Assembly (NCBI GenBank): GCA_021813655.1
Contig: JAKAJU010000152.1
Location: 1-33,695, forward strand
DNA: 33,695 nucleotides
Direction of reading: 5' to 3'
From: Chloroflexota bacterium
GTDB taxonomy: Bacteria > Chloroflexota > Limnocylindria > Limnocylindrales > CSP1-4
Positions 25,131 to 32,720 of the stretch are shown here, piece after piece (position 1 is the first letter of the stretch; the number at the start of each line of letters is the position of its first letter). The translations under genes and the position numbers were made by a program. A model generated the notes under the pieces. The model was given only the letters and a program-made list of their open reading frames with translations. It did not search any database and was not told the origin of the DNA.

Positions 25131-25188
25131 CAGGGGGACGGGCGGGCGGTCGATCGGCCGCCCGATCGACCGCCCGCCCGTCTCCCTG
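25131..25188. terminator. long near-perfect hairpin between convergent nagA and OYE genes, probable bidirectional terminator
   Basis: Arms 25138-25157 and 25162-25181 are exact 20-base reverse complements around a CCGC loop. The pairing continues outward to 25131/25188 with a single G-T mismatch, so the stem is 27 pairs. It begins 12 bases after the nagA stop and ends 5 bases from the stop of the opposite gene. Confidence 0.8.
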
Positions 25189-25192
25189 GGGC

Positions 25193-27364
25193 TCAGCTCG
25201 CCGTCGCCGCCATCAGCTCCTTGATCCGCGCGGCGGTGTACGAGGGGCCCTCGTCCCGCGTGAGCTGCGACAGGACGTCGAGTGGCAGCTCGTTGAGGAT
25301 CGCGCCGTTCGGGTTGAAGAGGAGGTTCTCGTCGAGGGCGAGGCCGAAGGCCGAGCCCTCCTTGACCGCGTGGTACAGGTTCCGCGGCTTCACAGAGTCG
25401 CCCACGTTGATGACGTTCACGCCGGCCGCGCGAAGCTCGTGGAAGAGCCCGGTCTCGGGGCGCGTGTGGCACGCCACGACGTCGTCCACCTCGATCGTCG
25501 TCCGGTTGAAGTCCTTGTCCCGGAGGACGACGGTCGTGCCGTCGATCGACTCGACCGTCGTGCTGGTGATGACCGTCACGGGGTGCTTGTACGGCTTCGA
25601 GTGGAGGACCTCCGCGTCGCCCTGCGCGTACCGCTTGCGCTGGACGTACATGTGGATGACCTCGCAGTCGGCCGCGAACTCGCGGTTCTCGGTCACGATC
25701 GTGATCTCGCGCCCGATGTCGGCCAGCCAAGCCGAGGTGTCCACAGCGGCGTAGTGGTCGCCCCACAGGAGGACGCGGGCGCCGAGCTTGTGCATCTTCC
25801 GGCCGCCCGGGTGGCACTCGCAGGCGACCTTGGGGCAGGCCATCGCCTCCTCGAAGGGGACCACCTTCGACGCGTCGCCGGCGACCTGCGGGACGTACGA
25901 GGCTGCGCCGGTCGCATTGAGCACGAGGTCGTAGCCGCGCAGCTCCTCGACCGAGGGTGCGTGGTTCAGCCGGATGTCGACGTTCAGGTCGAGGAGCTGG
26001 TCCCGGATCCAGTCGAGGTACCAGCGCATCTTCTCCTTGCCCGGGACGAGGCAGACGTAGAGCATCGCCCCACCGAGCTCGGAGCGCCTCTCGTACAGGG
26101 TCACCTGGTGGCCGCGCTCGGTCGCGATCCGCGCCGCCTCCATGCCCGCGGGGCCGCCGCCGATGACCGCGACCTTGACGGGCCGCTCGGTCCGCTTCAT
26201 GTCGTGGTACGCGGGGTTCCCGCACGCCGCGTTGATCGAGCACGCGATCTCATGCTTCGCCATGAGCGATTCCTGCCAGCAGCCGCCGAGACAGGAGATG
26301 CACTTGCGGATCGACTTGACCTTCCCGTATCTCGCCTTCACCGGCCAGTACGGGTCGGCGAGGAGCTGGCGGGCGAGCCCGACGAGATCGGTCTTCCCCT
26401 CGGCGAGGATCTGCTCGCAGTAGTCGGGGTCACGGAGCGAGTGGCTCGTGATCACCGGGATCTTCACGATCTTCTTCGTCGCCTCGGCGGCGTACGTCGC
26501 CCAGCCCTGCGGGTACTGCATCGGGTCGAACCCGGCGCCCGGGCTCTCCTGCATCCCCTGGGAGAGGTCGAGCGCCGCCACCCCGGCGCGCTCGAGCACG
26601 CGCGCGGTTTCGAGGCCCTCGTCCATCCCCCGCCCGCCCGGGCACCACTCCTCGAACGAGTAGCGGACGAGCACAGGGAAGCTCTTCCCGCACTTCTTCT
26701 TGATCGAATCGATGACCGCGAGCGGGAACCGCATCCGGTTCTCGAAGCTGCCGCCGAAGCGGTCGGTGCGCATGTTGAGGTACGGGCTCATGAACTCCGA
26801 GAGCAGGTACCCGTGCGCGGCGTGGAGCTCGACGGCGTCGAAGCCCGCCTGCTTCACGCGCCAGGCTGCCTCGCTGAAGAGGTCCACGAGCTCGAGGATC
26901 TCCGCGATCGACGCCTCGCGGATCTCCTTGCCCTTCTCCTCGGCGTTCTCGTAGATGATCTCGTGCCCGGCCGACCACGGGAGCTTGAGGACGCGATCGG
27001 TCGCGCCGAGCGTGTTGTACCGCGGGATCGCGCACTGGCGGCCCGGGTGCTGGAGCTGGACGGCGCACTTCGCACCGTAGCGATGCATGCTCTCGGCCAG
27101 GCGCGCGAGGCCCGGGACGTAGTTGTCGCCGTCCGCGACGAGGCACGTCACCGTGGGCCGGCCGGTCTTCATGTCAGGGGTGGTGGCGCCGACGATGATG
27201 AACCCGGTCCCGCCGCGCGCGATGTCGCCGTGGTGGTGGAGGTCGCGCTCGCTCACCTCGCCGTCGGCGTGCGAGGAGCTGATGTCGGTGGGGACGTGGA
27301 CGATGCGGTTGGGGAGCTCCATGTTCCCCAGCTGGAGCGGGCTGAACAGATGCGGGAAGGCCAT
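25193..27364 (-). CDS. old-yellow-enzyme/FAD NAD(P)H oxidoreductase (2,4-dienoyl-CoA-reductase-like)
   Basis: The 723-residue product has an N-terminal FMN-binding OYE TIM barrel (FSPLQLGNMELPNRIV, AVQLQHPGRQ, AVELHAAHGYLLSEFMSP, RTDRFGGSFENRMRF). A 4Fe-4S cysteine cluster follows, C355, C358, C362 and C375 (CISCLGGC..C). The C-terminal FAD/NAD(P) half contains VAVIGGGPAGMEAARIA near residue 395. This is the layout of bacterial 2,4-dienoyl-CoA reductase and trimethylamine dehydrogenase relatives. Electrons pass from NAD(P)H through FAD and the cluster to FMN, which reduces an activated double bond. The natural substrate is unknown. The start at 27364 has GAGGAG about 10 bases upstream. It diverges from an AraC-type gene that probably controls it. 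Confidence 0.88.
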   Translation of the reverse strand: MAFPHLFSPLQLGNMELPNRIVHVPTDISSSHADGEVSERDLHHHGDIARGGTGFIIVGATTPDMKTGRPTVTCLVADGDNYVPGLARLAESMHRYGAKCAVQLQHPGRQCAIPRYNTLGATDRVLKLPWSAGHEIIYENAEEKGKEIREASIAEILELVDLFSEAAWRVKQAGFDAVELHAAHGYLLSEFMSPYLNMRTDRFGGSFENRMRFPLAVIDSIKKKCGKSFPVLVRYSFEEWCPGGRGMDEGLETARVLERAGVAALDLSQGMQESPGAGFDPMQYPQGWATYAAEATKKIVKIPVITSHSLRDPDYCEQILAEGKTDLVGLARQLLADPYWPVKARYGKVKSIRKCISCLGGCWQESLMAKHEIACSINAACGNPAYHDMKRTERPVKVAVIGGGPAGMEAARIATERGHQVTLYERRSELGGAMLYVCLVPGKEKMRWYLDWIRDQLLDLNVDIRLNHAPSVEELRGYDLVLNATGAASYVPQVAGDASKVVPFEEAMACPKVACECHPGGRKMHKLGARVLLWGDHYAAVDTSAWLADIGREITIVTENREFAADCEVIHMYVQRKRYAQGDAEVLHSKPYKHPVTVITSTTVESIDGTTVVLRDKDFNRTTIEVDDVVACHTRPETGLFHELRAAGVNVINVGDSVKPRNLYHAVKEGSAFGLALDENLLFNPNGAILNELPLDVLSQLTRDEGPSYTAARIKELMAATAS

Positions 27365-27451
27365 GTCCGGATCACTCCTCGGCGGCGAGGCGGGTCCGCC
27401 CGAGGCGGACCTCGATGCCCCGATCCTCGTCGGAGAGCGCGGCCGGGACAA

Positions 27452-27492
27452 TGCCAGAGCGGGTCGACGAAATGGCAGAAGCGGCTGGCAGA
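27452..27492. promoter_or_regulatory. candidate AraC-type operator: TGSCAGA direct repeats
   Basis: In the 199-base divergent intergenic region, TGCCAGAGCGG (27452) is repeated as TGGCAGAAGCGG (27473) exactly 21 bases downstream. A third TGGCAGA lies at 27486. Direct repeats two helical turns apart are typical of AraC-family binding sites. The regulator gene starts about 70 bases to the right and the oxidoreductase gene about 90 bases to the left. Confidence 0.4.
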
Positions 27493-27563
27493 CCCGACTG
27501 GGCCACCCGATTCGTTCCACATGGCCCTGTCCGATGCGGCTGACCGGCTGGCACCGTCCCCGC

Positions 27564-28463
27564 ATGGCGGTCTACGTCTGGCAGCAGGATCTCGAGCCCG
27601 GCTTCCCGCTCGCGGTGATCGAGTACACGGCGCGCGGCGACGGCGACCGGATGCACTGGCACGATCACCTCGAGATCGCGGTCGTGCTGGACGGGACCGG
27701 GGCGTTCCTCTTCGGGCGACGGGCGCTGGCCGCGGGGCCCGGCGACATCTTCTTCATCGACAACTCGCAGCCGCACGTGGCGCTCGCGGATCCCGGATCG
27801 GAGCTCCGGCTGCTCCTCGTCCTCTTCCGCCCCGAGCTCATCTCGGGCCCCGGCTGCCGCGAGCTGGACCTGGGTTACCTCGCGCCGTTCCGCGTGGACG
27901 AGCGCGTCGCGTCGCCCCGGATCCGGGGGACGTCCGCCCTCGCGGGGCGGGTCACCCCGCTCCTCCTCCAGCTCCGCTCGATCTGGGAGCGCCGCGACCC
28001 GGCCGAGCGGCACCTCGCCGACGCGACGCTGCGGATGGCGCTCGCGCTCGTCAACCGTGAACGCGGGTCGGACGCGCGCGACGGGGCGGCGCGCGCGGCG
28101 GCCGATCGACGCGAGCAGATCCGACCGGTCCTCGCCTACGTGGACCGCCACTGCCGCGAGAGCATCACGCTCGAGGACGTGGCCGGGATCGTGCACGTGA
28201 GCCCGTCCCGCGTCCGCCACGTCTTCAAGGACGTCACGGGGGTGAGCTTCAAGGAATACGTCACGCAGGTCCGCGTCGCGGAGGCGAAGCGCCTCCTGCT
28301 CGGCACCGACCTGTCGGTCGCGGAGATCGCGTCGGCCGTCAGCTACACGAACCTCCACCAGTTCTACAAGGTCTTCTACCGCTCGTGCGCCATGTCGCCG
28401 GGCGAGTACCGTCGGTACTACACGCCGACCGGCGGCGAGACGGAGGCTGCGGCGGCCGTGTAG
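27564..28463 (+). CDS. AraC-family transcriptional regulator with cupin sensor domain
   Basis: The 299-residue product has an N-terminal AraC-type cupin (MHWHDHLEIAVVLDGTGAFLFGRRALAAGPGDIFFIDNSQPH). The C-terminal AraC DNA-binding domain covers about residues 195-290 with two helix-turn-helix units (ITLEDVAGIVHVSPSRVRHVFKDVTG and LSVAEIASAVSYTNLHQFYKVFYRSCAMSPGEYRR). It probably senses a small molecule and controls the divergent OYE gene, perhaps also itself. No Shine-Dalgarno is visible before either ATG 27564 or the in-frame ATG 27534. The shorter one gives the usual domain start; a leaderless message is possible. The gene to its right starts 64 bases after its stop. Confidence 0.85.
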   Translation: MAVYVWQQDLEPGFPLAVIEYTARGDGDRMHWHDHLEIAVVLDGTGAFLFGRRALAAGPGDIFFIDNSQPHVALADPGSELRLLLVLFRPELISGPGCRELDLGYLAPFRVDERVASPRIRGTSALAGRVTPLLLQLRSIWERRDPAERHLADATLRMALALVNRERGSDARDGAARAAADRREQIRPVLAYVDRHCRESITLEDVAGIVHVSPSRVRHVFKDVTGVSFKEYVTQVRVAEAKRLLLGTDLSVAEIASAVSYTNLHQFYKVFYRSCAMSPGEYRRYYTPTGGETEAAAAV

Positions 28464-28527
28464 CCGTCCGCCGGAGGCCGCGGGGCGGGCGACCCGCGGG
28501 GATCCACGACGAGATCGGAGTGCGCAG

Positions 28528-29385
28528 ATGACGGTCACGGTCCGCGAGGCGGTGCACGACGACTGGGTGGAGGCGGGCCGCATCTGCTACGAGGCGTTCG
28601 CGACGCTCGCCGACGAGCATGGCTTCCCGCACGACTTCCCCACGGTGGCCGCAGCATCCGACCCGATCCGATGGATGATCGACCACCCGCGGATCTTCGG
28701 GCTCGTGGCCGAATCGGACGGCCGCATCGTGGGCAGCAACTTCATGGACGAGCGCGGCACGATCTCGGCGATCGGTCCGATCAGCATCGATCCGACGGCG
28801 CAGGACCGCGGGATCGGGCGGCTGCTCATGGACGCCGCGTTCGAGCGATGGCGGCACAGCGGAGCGCCGGGCCTGCGCCTCGTCCAGATCGCCTACCACA
28901 ACCGGTCGCTGAGCCTGTACACGAAGCTCGGGATGGACGTGCGGGAGACATTCGCCGCGATGTACGGCCCGCCGATCGGCGAGGAGATGCCCGGGTACCT
29001 GGTCCGGCCGGCGACTCCCGCCGACGCGGCGGCGTGCGACGCCCTCTGCTACCGGGTCCATGGGCACACGCGCGGCGGCGAGGTGCGCGAGGCGATCGAG
29101 AGCGGCGACGGGCGGGTGGTGGAGCACCTCGGCCGGATCACGGGCTACACGACGAAGGTCAACTACTTCTTCCACTCGGTCGCCGAGTCGAACGACGCCA
29201 TGCGCGCCCTCATCTGCGAGTCACGCGATTATGGGACGCCGGGCTTCCTCGTCCCTCTGTCGAACCACGACCTCTTCCGCTGGTGCCTCGCCCACGGGCT
29301 GCGCATCTTCTTCCTCACGAACCTCATGACGATCGGCCTCTACCAGGAGCCCGAGGGCACGTACCTGCCCTCGGTCGGGTACTGA
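28528..29385 (+). CDS. GNAT acetyltransferase with a second GNAT-like half
   Basis: In the 285-residue product the first half (about residues 1-145) is a typical GNAT domain. It has VREAVHDDWVEAGRICYEAF, FGLVAESDGRIVGSNFMDE, ISIDPTAQDRGIGRLLMDAAF (acetyl-CoA loop QDRGIG) and AYHNRSLSLYTKLGM. The second half starts again like a GNAT (YLVRPATPADAAACDALCY) but has no clear acetyl-CoA loop, so it may serve binding or dimer contacts. The acceptor is unknown. It is followed after 1 base by the methyltransferase-like gene, so the two are probably one operon, and the GNAT could modify a related small molecule. The start is the ATG after a GGAG stretch. Confidence 0.8.
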   Translation: MTVTVREAVHDDWVEAGRICYEAFATLADEHGFPHDFPTVAAASDPIRWMIDHPRIFGLVAESDGRIVGSNFMDERGTISAIGPISIDPTAQDRGIGRLLMDAAFERWRHSGAPGLRLVQIAYHNRSLSLYTKLGMDVRETFAAMYGPPIGEEMPGYLVRPATPADAAACDALCYRVHGHTRGGEVREAIESGDGRVVEHLGRITGYTTKVNYFFHSVAESNDAMRALICESRDYGTPGFLVPLSNHDLFRWCLAHGLRIFFLTNLMTIGLYQEPEGTYLPSVGY

Positions 29386-29386
29386 G

Positions 29387-30547
29387 GTGCCGGCGTCCGG
29401 AGCCTCGCGCGCCCGCGTCCGGGCCGCCCTCGCGCACCGCGTGCCGGACCGGATCCCCTTCGACCTGGGCGGATCCCGCGTCACGGGGATCCACGTGCGC
29501 GCGTACGAGCGGCTCCGCGCGGGTCTCGGCCTGGAGCGTCGCGAGCCTCGCGTCACGGACATCACCCAGCAGCTCGCGGAGGTCGAGCCCGACGTCCTCG
29601 ACGCCCTCGGGGCCGACGTGCGGCATGTGGCGCCGCGCGGGGCGTCGACGGACCGCCGGGTGATCCACGTCGACGACCGGTACCGGACGTTCGTCGACGA
29701 GTGGGGCGTGGGGCGGCGGATGCCGATCGCCGACGGCCTCTACTACGACAGCTACGCGCCGCCCCTGGCGGGCGAGATCGACATCGCTGCCGTCGACGCG
29801 TACGCATGGCCGGACGCGGCCGACCCGTCCCGGTGCGCCGGCATGGACGAGGAGGCGCGCCGCTACGCGGTCGACGAGGGCCGGGCCGTCGTGGTCGGCT
29901 CGATCTGCGGTGGGCTCACCGAGGGGCTGTTCAAGCTGCGCGGGTTCGAGGACGGGTACATGGACCTCGCGGCCGACCCGGCCCTCGCGCGGCGGGTGAT
30001 GGAGAAGGTGCTGGAGGTCAAGCTCGCGTACTGGGAACGGGCCCTCCCCCTCGTCGAGGGGCACGTCGACGTCGTGGCGGAGGCGGACGACCTCGGTGGC
30101 CAGGAGCGGACGCTCTTCGCGCCGGCGACCTACAGGGCGCTCGTGAAGCCGCTCCATCGCGAGCTCTTCGCGTACCTGCATGCGCGCACGGGCGCACGGG
30201 TCTTCTTCCACTCGTGCGGCGCGATCCGCGAGCTCATCCCCGATCTGATCGAGATCGGCGTGGACATCCTCAACCCGGTCCAGGTCTCCGCCGCAGCGAT
30301 GGATACGGCGGAGCTCAAGCGCGAGTTCGGGCGCGACCTCGTCTTCTGGGGAGGCGGAGTCGACACCCAGCGCGTGCTCGGCGCCGGCACGCCCGACGAA
30401 GTCCGCGCCGAGGTGCGGCGGCGCGTGGCCGACCTCTCGCCGGGCGGTGGCTTCGTCTTCGCCGCTGTCCACAACATCCAGCCGAACGTGCCCGCCGAGA
30501 ACATCCTTGCCATGCGGGCGGCGCTCGCGGAGGCGGAGGGCGCCTGA
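29387..30547 (+). CDS. uroporphyrinogen-decarboxylase-family protein, probable corrinoid-type methyltransferase
   Basis: The 386-residue URO-D fold protein begins RVRAALAHRVPDRIPFDLGGSRVTGI. VGSICGGLTEGLFKLRGFEDGYMDL and VVAEADDLGGQ follow. FFHSCGAIRELIPDLIEIGVDILNPVQ has the His/Cys zinc pair seen in MtaA/CmuA-type methyltransferases, and VFWGGGVDTQ and VHNIQPNVPAENI close the barrel. True HemE has a different, arginine-rich N-terminus, so haem synthesis is unlikely. Family members move methyl groups between a corrinoid protein and a thiol or tetrahydrofolate, but no corrinoid-binding protein is encoded in this window. GTG 29387, 1 base after the GNAT stop, is the start. Confidence 0.8.
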   Translation: MPASGASRARVRAALAHRVPDRIPFDLGGSRVTGIHVRAYERLRAGLGLERREPRVTDITQQLAEVEPDVLDALGADVRHVAPRGASTDRRVIHVDDRYRTFVDEWGVGRRMPIADGLYYDSYAPPLAGEIDIAAVDAYAWPDAADPSRCAGMDEEARRYAVDEGRAVVVGSICGGLTEGLFKLRGFEDGYMDLAADPALARRVMEKVLEVKLAYWERALPLVEGHVDVVAEADDLGGQERTLFAPATYRALVKPLHRELFAYLHARTGARVFFHSCGAIRELIPDLIEIGVDILNPVQVSAAAMDTAELKREFGRDLVFWGGGVDTQRVLGAGTPDEVRAEVRRRVADLSPGGGFVFAAVHNIQPNVPAENILAMRAALAEAEGA

Positions 30548-30585
30548 CGGACCGGCGCGCACCGCGCACCCCGCGCGTCAGCGGA

Positions 30586-31413
30586 TCACTCGGCCCCGTC
30601 GGGCGGGCGCGGCTCGCTCACGGTCCAGCCGCCGTCGACGGCGACGACCTGGCCCGTCACCATCCGCGCCTCCGCGCTCAGGAGATGGAGCGCCGTCGCC
30701 GTCACCGCATCGGGGTCGATCGGGCCACGCGCGAGCGGCTGCTTCTCGGCGAGGTACGCGCGGATCGCCGGGTCGTCCTGGGCCCGGCGGCTCATGGGCG
30801 TGGCGACGAGGGCGGGGGCGACGGCGTTGACGCGGATCCCGAAGGGTGCGTAGTGGGCGGCCGCCGACCGCGTGAGGGCGTCGATCGCGCCCTTGCTCGC
30901 CGCGTACGCGTGCGTCGCGAAGAAGGCCGGTGCCGGGCGCGTCGCGAGCGTGCTCGACATGAGGAGCACGACGCCGCGCTGGTCGTCCGCATCGAGGTCC
31001 TGGGCGAGCATCCGGCGGATCGCTGCCCGCATGACGAGGAACTGGCTCGTCGCGTTCGCCGCGAGGACGGCGTCCCAGCCCTCCGCTGTCGCCTCGTGGA
31101 TCGGACCGTCGCCGAACCGCCGGCCGCTGATCCCCGCGACGCTGTAGACGGCGTCGAGGCGGCCGAACGCGGCGTCGAAGGAAGCGAACGCTGCCTCGAC
31201 CTCGTCCTCCCTCCGGAGGTCCGCCGCTCGCCAGGCGACCCTGCCGCCGGCCCCGCGGATCTCGTCGCCGAGCGCCGCGAGGTGCTCCGCCGTCCGGGAC
31301 GTGACGAAGACCGAACCCCCCTCGGCCGCGATCGCGCGCGCGGCGGAGGCAGCCATCCCGGTCGAGCCGGTGACGAGGACGTTGCGGTCGGCGAATCTCG
31401 CGCGCCCCGTCAT
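30586..31413 (-). CDS. short-chain dehydrogenase/reductase
   Basis: The 275-residue classical SDR has the nucleotide-binding motif VLVTGSTGMAASAARAIA, one residue tighter than the usual TGxxxGIG. It also has AADLR, VAGISG (NNAG equivalent), the active-site Ser in LLMSSTLA, Y170 and K174 (HAYAASK), RVNAVAPALVATPM and VTGQVVAVDGGW. It oxidises or reduces an alcohol/ketone with NAD(P). TSR after strand 2 hints at NADP preference. It is the last gene of a three-gene minus-strand operon and overlaps the FAD oxidoreductase stop (ATGA). It converges with the methyltransferase gene; the 38 bases between show only a weak 6-base stem. Confidence 0.9.
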   Translation of the reverse strand: MTGRARFADRNVLVTGSTGMAASAARAIAAEGGSVFVTSRTAEHLAALGDEIRGAGGRVAWRAADLRREDEVEAAFASFDAAFGRLDAVYSVAGISGRRFGDGPIHEATAEGWDAVLAANATSQFLVMRAAIRRMLAQDLDADDQRGVVLLMSSTLATRPAPAFFATHAYAASKGAIDALTRSAAAHYAPFGIRVNAVAPALVATPMSRRAQDDPAIRAYLAEKQPLARGPIDPDAVTATALHLLSAEARMVTGQVVAVDGGWTVSEPRPPDGAE

Positions 31414-32720
31414 CGTCCGTCTCCTGCCGCGTCGCCGTCCGCGGCGATCGGGTCGAAGAGCGCCCCGCCGGCCGCGAGCCTGTCCCGGAGCGCGTCGGCA
31501 GGGACCCGCCGCGGCACGATCCCGTCGCGGGCCGCGAGCGCCGCAGCCGTGCCGGCGGCCTGGCCCATCGCCATGCAGGTCGCCATCGAGCGCGCGGACG
31601 CGTGGGCGTCGTGCGTCGCCGAGAAGCAGCGGCCCGCGACGAGCAGGCCCTCGACGCCGAGCGGGAGGAGCGACCGGTACGGGATGCCGTAGACGCCCGG
31701 CTCGCCCACGTAGCGCCAGGTCGTGTCGCCGCCCGCGTGGTGGTCCTCGATCGGGGCGCCGCAGAGGGCGATCTCGTCGGTGAACCTGGCCCCGCGGAGG
31801 ACCTCGTCGCGCGTCAGTCGATGGTCTCCGTGGACGCGACGGCTCTCGCGCACGCCGATCGCCGGGCTCGTCGCGACGACGACCGCCCGTTCGAACCCCG
31901 GAACGCGGTCACGGAGGAACCGGTGATACTCCCGGACCTGGCGGCGGCCCTCGACCTCGGCCGCGGTCAGCTGCTCGGGGTCCGTGGCGTCGACGTTCGG
32001 TACACGGGTCATGTGGACGAGCACGACGCCCTCGAACGGCGTCGGATGCCACGAGCCCTCGATCCGCGGCAGGCGGTAGGCGCCGCTCGAGGCCGCCTCG
32101 GCCATGATCCGCCGGAGTTCGGAGCGCGGCACGGTCCTGGCCCGCGGGATGTCCACGTTCGCGACCTTGAAGAGCGTCGAGAGCGACTGGACCGATCCGC
32201 CGTCCGCCGGAGCGTCGTGCGGGACCCGGGCGAGCGCGCAGACGTCGGCGTCGCCTGACGCGTCCACGAACGCGTCCGACTCCACCCACCGCTCGCCGCC
32301 CTTGTTCCACAGGCGGACCGCCGCGAGCCGACCGGCGTCGAGGCGCACGCCCGTCGCCCACGTGTGCAGGAGCAGATGGACCCCGGCGTCCTCGGCCATC
32401 CTCTCCCAGAGGACCTTGAGCGCCTCCGCGTCGTACGTGACCCCGGTGCCGGCGCCGTACGTGTTGGGGCGCTCGAAGGCGACGCCGTCGGAGGCGAGGC
32501 GCTGCGCGACCTCCCACCCGAGTCCGCCGACGACCCGTCGGGGCCGCTCGCCCGGCGTGTAGAAGGCGTAGAAGGTGTCGAGGACCGCGGTGGACGTCCC
32601 GCCCATGAACGCGAGGCGGTCCACGAGGAGCGTGCGCGCCCCGAGGCGCGCCGCGGCGATGGCCGCGGTCGATCCGGCCGAGCCGGCGCCGATGACGACG
32701 ACGTCGTACCGGCCGGTCAT
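31410..32720 (-). CDS. FAD-dependent oxidoreductase (FAD_oxidored family)
   Basis: The 436-residue flavoprotein has an N-terminal dinucleotide fold YDVVVIGAGSAGSTAAIAAARLG (GAGSAG at 11-16). LLVDR ends the second strand, and FMGGTSTAVLDTFYAFYTPG is characteristic of the family. FVDASGDADVCALA lies in the middle, with a C-terminal FAD contact GVEGLLVAGRCFSATHDAHASARSMATCMAMGQAAGTAAALAA. The family oxidises or dehydrogenates unknown small molecules. It overlaps both neighbours by 4 bases, so it is made together with the phosphotriesterase-family hydrolase and the SDR, suggesting one short catabolic route. The start ATG 32720 is set by the overlap; the frame runs on upstream only as a shadow. 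Confidence 0.88.
   Translation of the reverse strand: MTGRYDVVVIGAGSAGSTAAIAAARLGARTLLVDRLAFMGGTSTAVLDTFYAFYTPGERPRRVVGGLGWEVAQRLASDGVAFERPNTYGAGTGVTYDAEALKVLWERMAEDAGVHLLLHTWATGVRLDAGRLAAVRLWNKGGERWVESDAFVDASGDADVCALARVPHDAPADGGSVQSLSTLFKVANVDIPRARTVPRSELRRIMAEAASSGAYRLPRIEGSWHPTPFEGVVLVHMTRVPNVDATDPEQLTAAEVEGRRQVREYHRFLRDRVPGFERAVVVATSPAIGVRESRRVHGDHRLTRDEVLRGARFTDEIALCGAPIEDHHAGGDTTWRYVGEPGVYGIPYRSLLPLGVEGLLVAGRCFSATHDAHASARSMATCMAMGQAAGTAAALAARDGIVPRRVPADALRDRLAAGGALFDPIAADGDAAGDGR

Noticed and set aside
25370-28060. Plus-strand open frame of 896 codons
   Set aside because: It is antisense to the OYE gene, whose FMN, 4Fe-4S and FAD motifs are all in place; the frame has only low-complexity Arg/Val/Asp/Leu sequence.
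30544-30581. CTGACG / CGTCAG stem between convergent genes
   Set aside because: Only six pairs with a long loop; too weak to call a terminator.
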